Part shown: positions 41,962 to 53,579 of the stretch, in pieces
Layout of the letters: each line of letters starts with the position of its first letter
Position numbering within the stretch: the stretch's first letter is position 1
Source: Pempheris klunzingeri
Lineage: Eukaryota; Chordata; Actinopteri; Acropomatiformes; Pempheridae
Direction of reading: 5' to 3'
Length of the DNA stretch: 64,000 nt
NCBI RefSeq assembly: GCF_042242105.1
Contig: NC_092033.1
Location: forward strand, 6,326,908 to 6,390,907
Program-made: the position numbers and the translations under genes
Notes under the pieces: model-generated
The model's input: the letters and a program-made list of their open reading frames with translations, nothing else
Database searches by the model: none
What the model was told of the DNA's origin: nothing

Positions 41962-42785
41962 AATGGAAAACGCTTATATTCCACAGGTTCACAGTGGGTG
42001 CGGAAGTTTGCTTCTCCACCCTCTAGACTGCTTCCTCTCCTCTTCTTCAGAGCAGTTTGCATAATTAGTGTGGCCTTGCATCAGATTTTCATTTTCATGT
42101 TACATTTCTCAACAGAAACACTGACTTCTGTTACTTGTTTTGTTCCATAAAACACCAGTTTTACACACTCCAAAAATGTATTTATACCCAACTGGAGATG
42201 CTCCTTACATGGTCGTTTTCAAGTTTCTTAGCTAGCTTGAATACAATTTCTTTATTTGCTTTCTCTGTAAGTCTTCTACTGAATTGTTATTGTGGCATTT
42301 AAAGTTACTGAAGAATCAAAAATGTGCGCCAAATCCAGTTCAGATTAAATCATTTTAAAATGATAAACAGTTCTGAGTTAGTCCAGAGAACAGCATGGAC
42401 CTTAGTCCGTGTTTTATGTTTGCAGAATCACATGTAAGAGGAACAAATACCCACAGTAAAATGAAATCAGTATATAGATCAAAACATATTTTTCATAGCA
42501 TAGATGTGATGTGATGTGATGTGATGGATCCAGAGATATATAATATCTGAAACTTGTGAAACTGAACCTGTTTTTCCACTGGGCAGAGGCGCTAGTGCCT
42601 TAGCATATACATTTGATTGCTCTATTCTATAGAACATATTACCTTGACTTGTCCAAAGACAAATAAGCACTTCCTACTATTACTTGTGACTCATGGGTGG
42701 GACTGTGTGATCATGTGTATCAACCCTGTTACAAAATAGTCGCTTTCACTTCTCATGTGAGCTGTGTTGTTAAGCGTGCAAATAA

Positions 42786-42804
42786 CTTTATTGTTTAAAT
42801 AAAG
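42786..42804. terminator. Bidirectional poly(A) signal hairpin
   Basis: The sequence is CTTTATT-GTTTA-AATAAAG, a perfect 7-bp inverted repeat with a 5-base spacer. The right arm contains AATAAA for the plus-strand reductase (42,798-42,803). The left arm contains AATAAA on the minus strand for the paralogue (42,787-42,792). By eye it is the only canonical AATAAA in the 3' region of the plus gene, about 840 bases after its stop, and the first one after the minus gene's stop. Its use by both genes is inferred. Confidence 0.65.
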
Positions 42805-43190
42805 TCCTGTGGGAGAAAATGAAAGAAGCTGGTGCAAATTTGGAACTCAGCAAACTGGGCGGATCAAGGAAAAAAGGCGCTTATAAGGCACAGGTATACA
42901 CACACATACATTTACATACATCAAAATAGAACTTAGCTTGGACTATCCAACTAGTGTTTAGATGTAATGTAATGACGTTTGATTTGCACCTTCTCACATT
43001 AACACACAGTCACTAAACCACCACATAAAACAGGATATATAGAGATACTTAGTCACTACACTTATGTGTTCAGTACATTATATATGTCCAAGCATTATAC
43101 AAAAATGGAAAAGGAAAAATCTTAGTTGATACATTTTTTCAGGCTCTGTCTTTGTAAGCTCATTAGTCAGGCAGCATATAGTCTGATTAG

Positions 43191-46100
43191 TTAGTATTCA
43201 GTATTCAGGGGGAAGTCTTTGTGCTTTGAGGCCCTGTAGATAAAAGGAGAAGAACACACGTTACTTGAGGTGCACTGGCAACGATAATGAGCTCAGTAAC
43301 CTGGTCTATAGCCTACAGGAGTTCAGTTAGATCTGCATATGTATGTTAAATCTCTGTGTATCTCTTTCCTCCCTTCGTCTTCCTGTCCACTCACCACTCC
43401 AGTGAGAATCCTCTCCAGTTTCTGTTCAAGCTCAGCAGCGTCTTCATGTCGTCCTCACTCAACTCAAAGTCAAACAACTGAAAGGGAAAGACCAGCTAAG
43501 CAACTCAGAGCCAGAGCACAGAGGCTGCTTTCAGTGTTTCTGCATAAATGGAGCCAGGTGAATAACATGCACTCATATGAATAACATATTTTAATGGAAG
43601 TACAAAATAAGTAGCTTCGAAATAGAAATGATCTAGTATGAATACAACTCGTTTAACACTGGTGTACCTGGAAATTTTCCTTGATTCGTTGGGGTGTTAC
43701 TGACTTGGCAATGACGATCACATTCCTCTGGATGTGGAACCTGATGAGAACCTGATGGGGAAACAGTGCACAAGCACAAAGCATTATTGAAGCATTATTC
43801 CTTTTTGAACATGCTTGTAACTAAGTTCTCTGCACCTCCTCCAGCAACGTGAGGCTGAATCAGCTGCTTCTTAGTTCCTAGAAGTTTCGCTTGGAAAGGC
43901 CGGAAATCAATCAGTGTGTTCCAGTCCCCTTTGACACTTGGATCTTCCTGAACGTCTTTGCATGACCACAAAATAATGCTCTACTGTGAAATGGGAACAC
44001 GCTCAAAGTCTTATAACAACCACCGGGTGGCAGCATTGGCTTTGTCCTTGCTTGCTTCTGTTATTGAACTTACCGAACCATGTGCAAAAATCATTACAAT
44101 ACAATATCTGTTTCTTCACTGTAGTTCGTGCTGAGCATTTGCTATTTGGTATGTGATCTTTAAGTACATACGTTTATGACCTTATTTGTCAAGAAAGGGA
44201 AAGATGAACATTAAGTAGACTGTTTTTTTAAATGTTCTTACCTGTGCTGGAGTCTTGTTGAACTTGTTAGCAATGGCCTTGATCTCAGGGACCTCCAGCA
44301 GAATGGGATCATCAGATGAACCCCTTTCGTAGATAAGAACAGGAAAGTATGAGTGACAGCAGCTTTAAGCGTCAAAGATATTAACTGAGGGATTTTACAT
44401 GAGGGCTGTGTACAGTAGAAGACAGTGGCTCTCACCAGGGTCTGTCAGGGGATCCCAGCGGGCTGTAAGCTGTCACTGAGATGCCCTTTGAGTGGCAGTA
44501 GTTGATCAGCTTCTCCTGGGTCAGGAACGGGTGGCACTCGATCTGGAGGAACACCCAAATGCTTCAGCTTTTATTTTCTTCTTTCTACATGCAGTAGACT
44601 TGAAAAGTAGACTACGTGCGATATGAAAATCGGATGGTACCTGGTTGTTGGCGGGCTTGTACTTGAGGCCTGGCTTGTTGAGTATAGCCTCAATCTGGTC
44701 TTTGTTGAAGTTGGAGATGCCGATAGCTTTGACCAACCCGGCGTCCACCAGCTTTTCCATAGCCTGTCAAACACATTGCACACGGGTGTTAGCAATGCAT
44801 CTAGTTTCGTTATCTATTCACGTCTATTCTATACTTAGTTTGATTTAAGATGCCAAGTACCTCCCAAGTGTCCAAGAAGCTGCTGCCATCAGAGACGATC
44901 TGGTTGTGCTCATTTACACATAAAAGATTATCCCCTGGCTGCAGTGGCAAGAATAAACATGTTAAAACCAAAAATGGAGCTGGATGAAATGTTTTTCATT
45001 CTTATTTTTGATCATAAGACTTATTTCCTCATTGTATGTGATCATAATAGGACAAATTTGCCTCACTGGCAGGTAAAATCTGAATCTGACTAATGTGAAG
45101 TTTATTTGCAGGCGAAACCAGTTAAAGGTTGAGCCTGCAGCAGAGTCCTCGCTGCAGGTAGCTCTGCTAATAGACATGCTGTTGTGTTATATGGCCAGGA
45201 CCTCACTGTGCAATCCAAACCTTGCATCCCATGGGGAAATGCATGAGGTAAAGGTCCAGGTAGTCCACCTTTAGGTCACTGAGCGTCTTCTCACAGGCTC
45301 CCCTCACCAGAGATGGAAGGTGGCAGGTGTTCCATAACTACAGAAAACATATAGTGAATAGTGAATTTCCTCTCTGTGGGATAAATAAACTCTCTCGTAT
45401 CTTATAACTAAACTATTAACTAAAAGCAACAGCTAGACCTTCAGAAAAATTTAAATGTCAATATGGTAAAATGTGTCAATACGACAAACCTGAGGAGGCA
45501 TTTGTGCATATTATGTTCCTTGGGACAGGGATGTCTGCAGGACTGTGTTTGTTTTGTAATTCTGAAGTTCAATGTTGACCCTGTCCAATATCCCCCCATA
45601 GTATAATAAAAAGACTGCACCTAACACTCCACATTTTTAAACTAAATTGAAAGTAGCAAACCCACTCTTGAAACTAAAATAAAAAAAATAATGATAATAA
45701 TATTTCCACCCCCCATAAGTCATAAGATGTTGACTTCCTCCGACCATAACTGAGTCAAATTGAGAGTGAAATTTCCTCATTATCTGCCTTGACGAACCCT
45801 TTGGTTTCATTGACTTTGGCTGCATATCGTTACCTTACTGACAATGAATAGATCCTCCCTTTTCACCACTCCTAGGTCAATCATGGCACAAATTCCAGCC
45901 CCAACGTCCTCTTCATTCTGGTAGATAAAAGCGCCATCGATGTGCCTGTAACCAGAACTTATTGCCACCTTAACGGCCTCTGTGACCTGCTCCTTTTCCC
46001 CCTGTAGAGGAATACAGTTAAACATCAGTACGCTGAGTAAAATATGTGTCTGTGGCACTGAAGGAGTCTTTTGTGTGTTTTTTGGCCTCATATCAGTAAA

Positions 46101-46529
46101 TGAGTATGTTCTGCTTAGAAAGTATCAACAGCAAGAAATAAATATATGTTGTTGTCATTGCAAGTATAGTATGATTACTTCAAAGCCAGTCTGGTCAGGC
46201 AGAGGTCAGCCTGCAGAAAAATTTTAATATTTACCTTCCTAGAACAGCTCATGCTGAGGTCAGTCAGTTGAATTAACTGGCTCATTTGTTGCACTTTTAT
46301 ATAACCGTCATTGTACTTTTGAATCTTGTTAGCTGCTACAGTGGATTCATGATGAAAAACATACACAACACAGATAATACAGACCACAGAAACCCTGAAA
46401 TTCAGCAAGTAGTTAGAGACAAAGTATCCAGTCTATATTTTAGTATGAAATGCTCAGTCTTACCCTCCACGTTCCCAGACCCACAATAGGAATCTTGGCC
46501 CCATTGTTCAGTGCCACTGAAGGTATCAT
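43191..46529 (-). CDS. akr1b1-like: Second aldose-reductase-like gene, divergent loops
   Basis: Minus-strand exons in order: 46464-46529, 45834-46001, 45221-45337, 44861-44938, 44641-44763, 44436-44542, 44242-44323, 43668-43751, 43395-43477 and 43191-43233. Every exon has the same length as in the plus-strand copy. The product is 316 aa and ends [10 protein letters not shown]. The catalytic residues D44, Y49, K78 and H111 are present, so it should be an active NADPH-dependent reductase. Differences fall in the active site: the Trp after the catalytic His is Phe (MHFP), the Cys298 equivalent is Phe (RGFSLEW), and IPKS is IAKS. Exon 4, encoding the loop-A region, is only 9/26 identical to the other copy, while exon 5 is 37/41. 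It is a duplicate that has probably changed substrate range. The start codon is the first ATG of exon 1. Confidence 0.93.
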
Positions 46530-47524
46530 GTTGGATCTTTTGTTGCAGCTCTGGCAGGATCAGTCAACAAGCAGGCGTTTTGTGCAAGCAGACTCTCGCA
46601 GGACTACACTCAGACAGGGGTCAGCCCCTTGATGATGAAGTCGCTGAGAGAGGTGGGGTTAACGGACAGAAAGAACGGGTCTAGGTTCGATTAGTCTCGT
46701 ATGCCTTGCACTCTGTGTATTTTGGAAACGCTCCAAAGACAGACAGAGAGGCTACAGAGGGCAGCGTGAATCAGCACAAATGCTGCGATTTGCACTAAAT
46801 AGCAAGAAGTCTTTGCAAGAGCTTCTATGAAAATGGAAAAGAATAGCATAGGCATGTTCTGAAGAGTCAGAGACAAAGTTTATTTAAGGCAATGAGTTGT
46901 TCTCTGTGCTTTCTTGTGTCACAAGGATTGGTGGTGTAAGGGATTCTGTTGTTAAAATTGGCCGAATAGTTTATCATATCACATCCAGGTGTATTTCTGC
47001 TTTTCTATGTGAGTCTATGTGTTAAACAAGCGTAAAGTTGAACTCATTTGCAATGAAACAAATCGATTGATCATTTAAGGACATGACCAGCAGCATATGA
47101 CAGCAAGTAAATATCGTGACAATACGGAGTCATTATGCTGACCTTTTGACTCTTCTCTACTCATCAGAGGCCACAGCTGAAGTTACACTTTAAAGCCCTG
47201 GATATCTTAGTTTCTAATCTTAAGCATTTAATAATCTGGAAAAATAAATACAAGGATGAGTTTTAACATTCAAACATTCAGCCAAAGGCTGGACACATTA
47301 TGTCGTTTGAGCCAACTAGGACTGATCGAACCAAGTCCAGACAGGCTCAGAAAAGTGAAAGGTAACCAAACAACCAGGTCAGCACCAGATACTGTGCTTG
47401 TGTTGTAAAAAGTCTATCAAGTGCGTACAAAGTTTAGGCTTCTGATAATGTTTGAAGAGCCGCTCTCTAAAACAACCAAGCGAACACTTGCAGTCTTGCG
47501 GACAACAGTTGAATCTAGACCTCT

Positions 47525-47640
47525 CTTTAAAGGCCCCATATCATGCTCTTTTTCAAGTTACTGGAACACGTTTATTTGGTTTAATATTCAAAAAACATGT
47601 TATTTGTCTGCTGCGGCTGTTTTTAGCCACTTTTCATTTA
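47525..47640 (+). mobile_element. Fragment of a teleost interspersed repeat
   Basis: The sequence starts CTTTAAAGGCCCCATATCATGC and continues with TTTTTCAAGTTACTGGAACACG and a TTCAAAAAACATGTTATTTG block. This resembles a widespread fish repeat whose start reads AAAGGTCCCATAT.ATGCTC. The assignment rests on memory of that consensus, and the boundaries are approximate. Confidence 0.45.
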
Positions 47641-47740
47641 GTTTAGAAGAACAGAACGGTAAGGTGTTGCCTTCAATAACTTTTTATTTTCCAAACATTA
47701 TGCAACCAGTCAACATTCAGGAGACTCAGCATGCGCGCGT

Positions 47741-47805
47741 GCACACACACGCACGTGCACACACACACACATACACAATCACTCACTCTCACACACACAC
47801 ACAAA
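47741..47805. repeat. CA-rich microsatellite
   Basis: Imperfect ACAC and GCACAC runs, interrupted by a CACTCTC segment. Confidence 0.9.
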
Positions 47806-48770
47806 AAGTGCAGACATTAGACAATGACATTAACACAGCACTGTCCATGAAAGATAGGCAACATAAAGAGCAAAAGGTGCTAAATATTGCACATGACGAT
47901 CAGTTCAGGAAACTTAACTTTTCAGACCGTTCAGCTTCACTGGCAGCTGACACTAGGTTTTGATTTGTTTTTTTAAACCATGGAAACAACTGGATAGACA
48001 ACTTTGCCTATGGCTAAGTATACCAGCATTTGTCATGGGACTGATGTTAACTCCCTACCCTGACTGAGTGAAGGTAGATGCAGCTCTGTAGGAGGAAACT
48101 ACAACGAGGTAAGAGTTGATAATGGCCGACTTGCACACATCCCAGGATGTGAAGTTCCATTTTCACAGCAAAATTTGATGCGAGTTCTAGAAATCTAAAC
48201 TTCTGAGACATAAACTGCGTACTTTTTGAACTAATGAATACAAACCTAGTCCAGGCAATGGCCCGATTTTGCATTAATGAAAGGTTTATGTGGTAGAGAG
48301 CACAATAATAATAGTATGGCCTAAATAGCTGCAGAATTAATGTTTCTCAACGTCCCATCTGAAAAAAAACAGATCTTACTGCTCCCTAAAGAAAAGTTCA
48401 TCTTATTAATTTAAATGAATCTTTTAACCTTCGGCCATACCTGAGTCTAACAGATTATACCATCATAAAGAAATGAATGCAAGTAAGAGTAATGAACCTG
48501 GAAAGCTGAATAATGTGTGAATCAACTAAAGATGTAAATTGTGTTATAACCAATATTGAGGGTGAGTTATTGCTTAGAAGCAGCCGCTTATGAGGCCAGC
48601 TTGGATATTTGTTCCAAAAGGAAATTACATACAGAAAATAACAGAAGCCACACAAAATCATTCTCTATTCCACCAAGTGATAAATTAGCATTCAATTCCA
48701 AAACCGCAACTTAAAAACCCAGCAGTGTCCCAAGAGGGTGCCCTGTGCAGAGCCCAATTTCCTGCCGGCC

Positions 48771-50625
48771 TCAGGAGCAGTCAGTGAAGGTAGTCACCAT
48801 GTTGCCCCTACGCTGGGTCACTGTCCTGCAGTGCTGCTTTGCCGAGCCCTGGAACCTGCTGTCAGTCCTGGAGGTGTGCGTGTTAAAGGAGAACATCTTC
48901 TCCAAGTCCTCAAACATGTCATCAAAGAGTCCTCCACCAAAGCCGCCCTGCCGAAACTGCCTCCTCTGTCTGTTCACACTCTCCCGGTGGGCCTGGAAGT
49001 GGTTGTCGAAGTGTCTCCTCTGGTGGGCTTGATTTTGGGAATGGGAGTGAAAGTGGTGCTGGTGTCGCTGCTGCTGACCAAACGGCTCGTAGTCTTTGAA
49101 CATGTCATCAAAGTTGAAGTTGAAGGACTGGAAGTGCTGGTTGAAGTTGTATTGTCCTCCTTCTCCTCCTCCTCCTCCTCCTCCTCCTCCTCCTCCTCCC
49201 GCATGGCCCTCCCCCGGTGACGGGTCGTGACCAAACTGGTCGTACTCACGCCTCCTCTTATCATCTGATAACGTCTCATATGCTGGTAGAGACAAAAACA
49301 CATTAAATCACTCAGAATCAGCTTTATTTGACATGTACGTGAACACATACTAAAAATCTGACACACAAAACACTGAGGTGAGGAGAAATGTAGAGTTATT
49401 TTTCGTGTTTCTATTGTTTTTGTAATAAAGGTTTGCAGACGATTAGACATTTCATTATCAAGCACAAAAAAGAGGAAGATAATGGCTTTAATTTTAGTCT
49501 ACTTTTCAAGTCTTCTGCTAGCTCAATAAATGTGGTGGCGAGCATAAAACCTTCGTAAAGAGGTGAGATGGGACTGGTTGTTTCACTGCTCTGGGTGCTG
49601 CTTGTCACACCTGTGATGCCCATTAGATGTTATGTTCATAATCACTTCTTAAGAAATGATGTGTGTCTTTTGTGGTTAATAACTTGTTAGAACACTTTTT
49701 ACTCTCATGTGAAGTGTTCATCATCAACACATCATTTCTACATCAGAGGGAAGTTTGATACTAAACCCTGCTCTCCCCTATTTGGACATACAGGAGAACA
49801 AGCACAAACATAAAGATTTCACATTTAACTGCCAATCAACATCTCTGAACACGTTTAACATTTCAATCAAACTCGATCAGTGTAGAAAAAAAGTTTCTTG
49901 TTCTTGTGATCTTAAAAAGTCTTGTTAGACATTTGTAGTAGACGACGCAAGTTTTAAAAAAATCAATGTATTATTATATGATGCACTTTTCTTTAATAAG
50001 TCCAATTAGAAAATAGACGGTGTGCCAGTAAATACATTAAAACACTCTGCTGTCGTTGTGACAACACGTCACGTCAGGACAAGCTGTTAGGAATGTCTTT
50101 CAAGGAGGAAATGAAAGACATTCCTCTTCAAGTATTGAGTGTATTTGCATATTGCCGTACTTCATAAGCACCTTTTATCATTTTTTTTGTTTCATATATG
50201 ATGTTAGGCCTTTTTTTAGTTTACATTTATAGAATATATATATACACAGTTATATATATTTATTACACTCTTACCTTTCGCTGCTGTTACACCACATTAG
50301 TTTGTCTTTTCTGTGTATTTGCTCTATATGTAGATTCATACAGGAATGTACCGACAGCTGCAGTGACACCTTGATCTCTGCATTACTGAGTGACAGTGAC
50401 TCACTCACCCTCTGCTATTTCTCTGAACTTGGCCTCGGCGTCTGGGCCCTTGTTTCGGTCTGGATGGTACTTCAGGGCCAGCTTGTGGAAGGCCTTCTTG
50501 ATCTGGCGCTCGGTGGCATCTTTGGGCACCCCCAGGATGTTGTAGTAATCCCTCTTGGCCAGGATGAACTCTGAGATGAGCAGGATGTGCACTGCTAGCA
50601 GCAGCACCGACTGCCCTGTGGCCAT
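48771..50625 (-). CDS. dnajb9: ER-resident J-domain co-chaperone DNAJB9 (ERdj4)
   Basis: Two coding exons: 50409-50625 and 48771-49282 (minus strand), 242 aa. It stimulates the ATPase of the ER chaperone BiP and promotes degradation of misfolded proteins. Residues 1-23 form a hydrophobic signal sequence. The J domain follows (about 26-90), with the HPD motif at 54-56 and [17 protein letters not shown]. Next come 12 consecutive glycines (101-112), then [16 protein letters not shown], a His/Gln-rich region, [18 protein letters not shown], and the conserved [19 protein letters not shown] end. An in-frame ATG 21 codons upstream (50,686-50,688) may be removed by a splice acceptor at ATGTCAG. The MATGQS start is preferred because it places the signal sequence at the N terminus and matches the family. 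It shares a short head-to-head interval with thap5. Confidence 0.97.
49164..49199 (-). repeat. dnajb9: Coding GGA(12) trinucleotide repeat
   Basis: Twelve uninterrupted GGA codons encode the polyglycine tract after the dnajb9 J domain. The pure repeat makes length variation between individuals likely. Confidence 0.95.
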
Positions 50626-50687
50626 ATTGCTGGTTTTGGCACCTTTGGCGGTGTGAAGAGAGCAGTTTGACAGCTTGGTTACTGACA

Positions 50688-50692
<5 letters not shown>

Positions 50693-50722
<30 letters not shown>
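50693..50722. repeat. CA microsatellite upstream of dnajb9 start
   Basis: About 15 CA units lie roughly 70 bases upstream of the dnajb9 ATG, in its leader or at the 3' end of its first intron. Confidence 0.9.
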
Positions 50723-50723
<1 letters not shown>

Positions 50724-50981
50724 ACGAAACGCAGGAAACTTTACAAAAAACGGTTTCGAAACCCAAATTCTTCTCAGTATAGCATGTTAGGTTATAAACT
50801 AGCGTTACTTTGCTAGCTTAGTTTCAGCAAAGCTCAAGAAAATGACAACTCACTGTTAAGGCGGACAAACTTAAGTTATTTCAGCTATTTCAGTTTTAAT
50901 GACACTCTGTTGTTTGTTCTCAGCTGCAGATGAACCAAACACGACAAATAACATTAATGCGCATTGGAAATGTGGTATTAC

Positions 50982-51570
50982 CTGGAGACGGGGTGACAAA
51001 CAGCCCTCAGATACCCTCGATCAGCCGCCGATGGCTCCAGCTGATGTCAAGCGAAAGCTAACGATTGTTGACGAGCTGCATTCCTGAGCTGTAACACCAC
51101 GACTCGCAACGCCATTGGTCCGTTGCTTTACGCGGTGACTCAAATCGCTGTGATTGGTGGAAACGGCGCGCACGTTGCGAACGGTGACACTCGGCGAAGA
51201 ATACAAGTGAAGCAAGAGAGTAATCTTTTTCTACTTCTGTTTTCGCTTTGCTCCAAATGTGTTTTCAGCCAAATTCATGTTGTAATGTGCTTAAATGCGT
51301 GATATTCTGAATGGTATTAGCATATTATAGTTGATAATTGGTTAAAGGAGACGGACACGTAATTTTATTTCATTAGGTTTTCTCCACGCAGATGTCCAAC
51401 AGTGTATGATACGAAATGGTACATTTACTATCTTGATTTATAAACGGTGTGAACGTCACCTCCGCTACGAGGACCCGGAAGTGGCGGTTTATGAGCTGCT
51501 CAGTGTTTTCAAATATTTTTCACAACAAACGTGTCTCTGTTAAGCCTTTTCATGTATTTTCACCGCAGAT
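50982..51570. promoter_or_regulatory. Shared head-to-head promoter of dnajb9 and thap5
   Basis: The two start codons are 945 bases apart and point away from each other. A plausible non-coding first exon of dnajb9 ends with a donor at 50,982 (CTCCAG then GTAATA on the minus strand). Two inverted CCAAT boxes (ATTGG at 51,114-51,118 and 51,153-51,157) sit 39 bases apart in the GC-richest part. I did not find a canonical ERSE (CCAAT-N9-CCACG) or ERSE-II here. A GGAAGTGGCGG motif near 51,477 could bind ETS factors. Transcription start sites are inferred, not visible. Confidence 0.6.
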
Positions 51571-53579
51571 ATGCCACGTTATTGCGCTGTGAAAGTTTGC
51601 AGAAACCGCGGGGGGGCTGCATCTAGACAGGACAACAAGAGAATTAGCTTTTACCCGTATGTTTTTGGTTTTTCCTTCTGGTGTGTGTCCGAGTTGAAAT
51701 GTTTGTTTAGCTGCATTGCTTTTCTTTTGTCCTTAGTACATTTAGTCAAAGATAACGGTAGTTATTTAAGCGGTGAGATGTCAATAATTATGTCATATCA
51801 GTAGTATGTAATTGTCACAGTATGTCACTGATGCCACAGGGCCCTGAAATGCCACCAAAGTGCCTCTGCGGCAGATAAAACGTGTCAAAGTGCCCTCCAC
51901 GGTGGCCCAGTATGCGAGAAAAAGCCTTCCTGTGGAGAAAATTAGCTAATGGTTGCTTTTTGATATGGAGAACAGGCAATGCAGTGCTTTATAGGCTGTC
52001 CTACGTGTTAGAAAGTTAGAGCTGTGTGAGCCTACAAACGGTTGAATAGTGAATAGTTCTCTGTGTGTTTGTATGACAGAGGTGCAGTAGTTATACTTTA
52101 ATACACATTTTGTATAGAAGAATTTTATTCCAATCAACACAGGAAGTAATGCAACATTCAAGTGACGCTGATACTCCTCAAGTGAAACCTTGAATTTTAG
52201 TTTCAAGCCAGCTCATTATTTAATGTTATCCTCTCTCCCCCCCCCCAACCCCCCCGAAGGTTTCCCTTGCAAGACAAGCCCAGGCTTCAGAAATGGGTGG
52301 ACAACATGAAGCGGGAGGAGTGGACCCCGAGTCGACACCAGTACTTGTGCAGCGAGCATTTTACAGAGGACTGCTTCGATATTCGATGGGGCATCCGCTA
52401 CCTGAAGAACACGGCCATTCCAACCATTTTCCCTTCCGCTGAGGATGTACGTATCCGTCTTGTTTTCCTGTCTCAACATACATCACTGTTCAAACATGAA
52501 GTAAGAGCTTGCTGCACACCACAGACTTAGCTCTGGTACTTAGGTACTGGTATTTATGTGCAGAGCCAACACGTGGAGGAGCATACTTTCACCTGCAGAA
52601 ATATACAGAAAGGTTTCTGCTGTGCAACAAGCCTGTTAGTCATTTTTTTTATTCTTTTGCATTACCTGTGATTTACCAGCATGCATCTTAATCATACTGC
52701 TCTGTCGCATTACAGTTCCATTATAGACAGGTAGGTTGTTAAATTACTGTGGTTGTACTTGTACTTTTCCGACTTTGCATAATCCCATTTAACCCAGTTG
52801 ACTTATTTTTTTAATCACAGGATGGTGAGAAAAAAGTTGCCACCATTAAAAGAAGCCCCAAGGCCAAACCCAGGACTACAGACATTGAGCCCACAAGGTT
52901 TGACTTTTCTCTCAGTAAGAGGCCTCTCATTCTGAGCAGAACGTGCAAAAAGATCCAGTCAAGTACGACAAGCAACAGCGTGGCCGAACCCACAGAGATT
53001 ACGTTCGAACCGCCTCTGGTGTCGTGCAATGGCATCTCCTGTCATTCAAATGTGTCAGACAATCAGACTGCTGTTTGTGAGATACCAGTGGACAGTGCAG
53101 TGCCAACAGCACCCTGCGTCGCGCTCTCCCCACGCAATGAGCCCCACTCCGAAGAGCAGGCTGACTCAACTGTGACTGTGCTGTGCTATGAATCACTGGG
53201 TCTGTTCTCTGACAGCGAGGCGAGTGTGGATGCAGCTTCCCTCCAAGCAGCACTGGGCCAGGCTTTTAGCTTTGTCCCTGTGGAAATGCTCAAGGACGAA
53301 CCCTCGGGCTGCTTTTTGGAGGAGAGGGGACCTGGTGAGGGAGAGCACATTTCCTCTTACGAGCACTCGTACTGCAGACCGGACACGGACAAAGATCAGC
53401 TTTGGAATAAGATCTTGAGTTTGCACACAAAGATCCTGGAACTGGATCACAGGGAGGAGAGCACCGTGGCCAAAATCCGTTCTCTGGAGACTGAAATAGC
53501 CCTTCTGAAGAGAGATGGTGCTGTTTTTAAAGAGAAGCAGAAGGTTTTAGAAGATTATATATCATCTGTGTTACTCTGA
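51571..53579 (+). CDS. thap5: THAP domain-containing protein 5
   Basis: Three coding exons: 51571-51656, 52260-52446 and 52821-53579, 343 aa. The protein should be a nuclear DNA-binding factor. The N-terminal THAP zinc finger has its C2CH ligands C5, C10, C59 and H62, the conserved W41, and the AIPTIF form of the AVPTIF box at 81-86. A long unstructured middle follows. An EHSY motif at 272-275 fits the (D/E)HxY HCF-1-binding consensus, and a C-terminal coiled coil spans about 284-335. The middle is shorter than the human protein I know, but both ends match it well. The donor of exon 1 is CC-GTATGT and the acceptor of exon 2 ends CCCGAAG after a poly-C tract. Both are needed to give the SFYPFPLQDK junction. 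It is divergent from dnajb9, as in other vertebrates. Confidence 0.96.

Larger units (their letters stand above)
46530..48770. other. Intergenic region, reductase paralogue to dnajb9
   Basis: It contains the presumed promoter of the minus-strand reductase at its left and the 3' UTR of dnajb9 at its right. A minus-strand AATAAA (TTTATT at 47,683-47,688) is a possible dnajb9 poly(A) signal. A CA-rich microsatellite covers about 47,741-47,805. The text around 47,525-47,640 (CTTTAAAGGCCCCATATCATGC) resembles a common teleost repeat. The long plus-strand open frame here runs through these repeats and is not a gene. Confidence 0.6.

Noticed and set aside
47421-47963. 180-codon plus-strand open frame
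   Set aside because: It runs through a fish repeat fragment and a CA microsatellite, which encode His/Thr-rich filler. There is no family match or splice context.
48738-49220. 160-codon plus-strand frame rich in Val/Leu and Ser
   Set aside because: It is the antisense shadow of the last dnajb9 exon. The serine run is the complement of the glycine codons.
51061-51180. Possible ER stress element (ERSE) in the dnajb9-thap5 promoter
   Set aside because: CCACG and ATTGG occur together, but orientation and spacing (12 bases) do not fit CCAAT-N9-CCACG.
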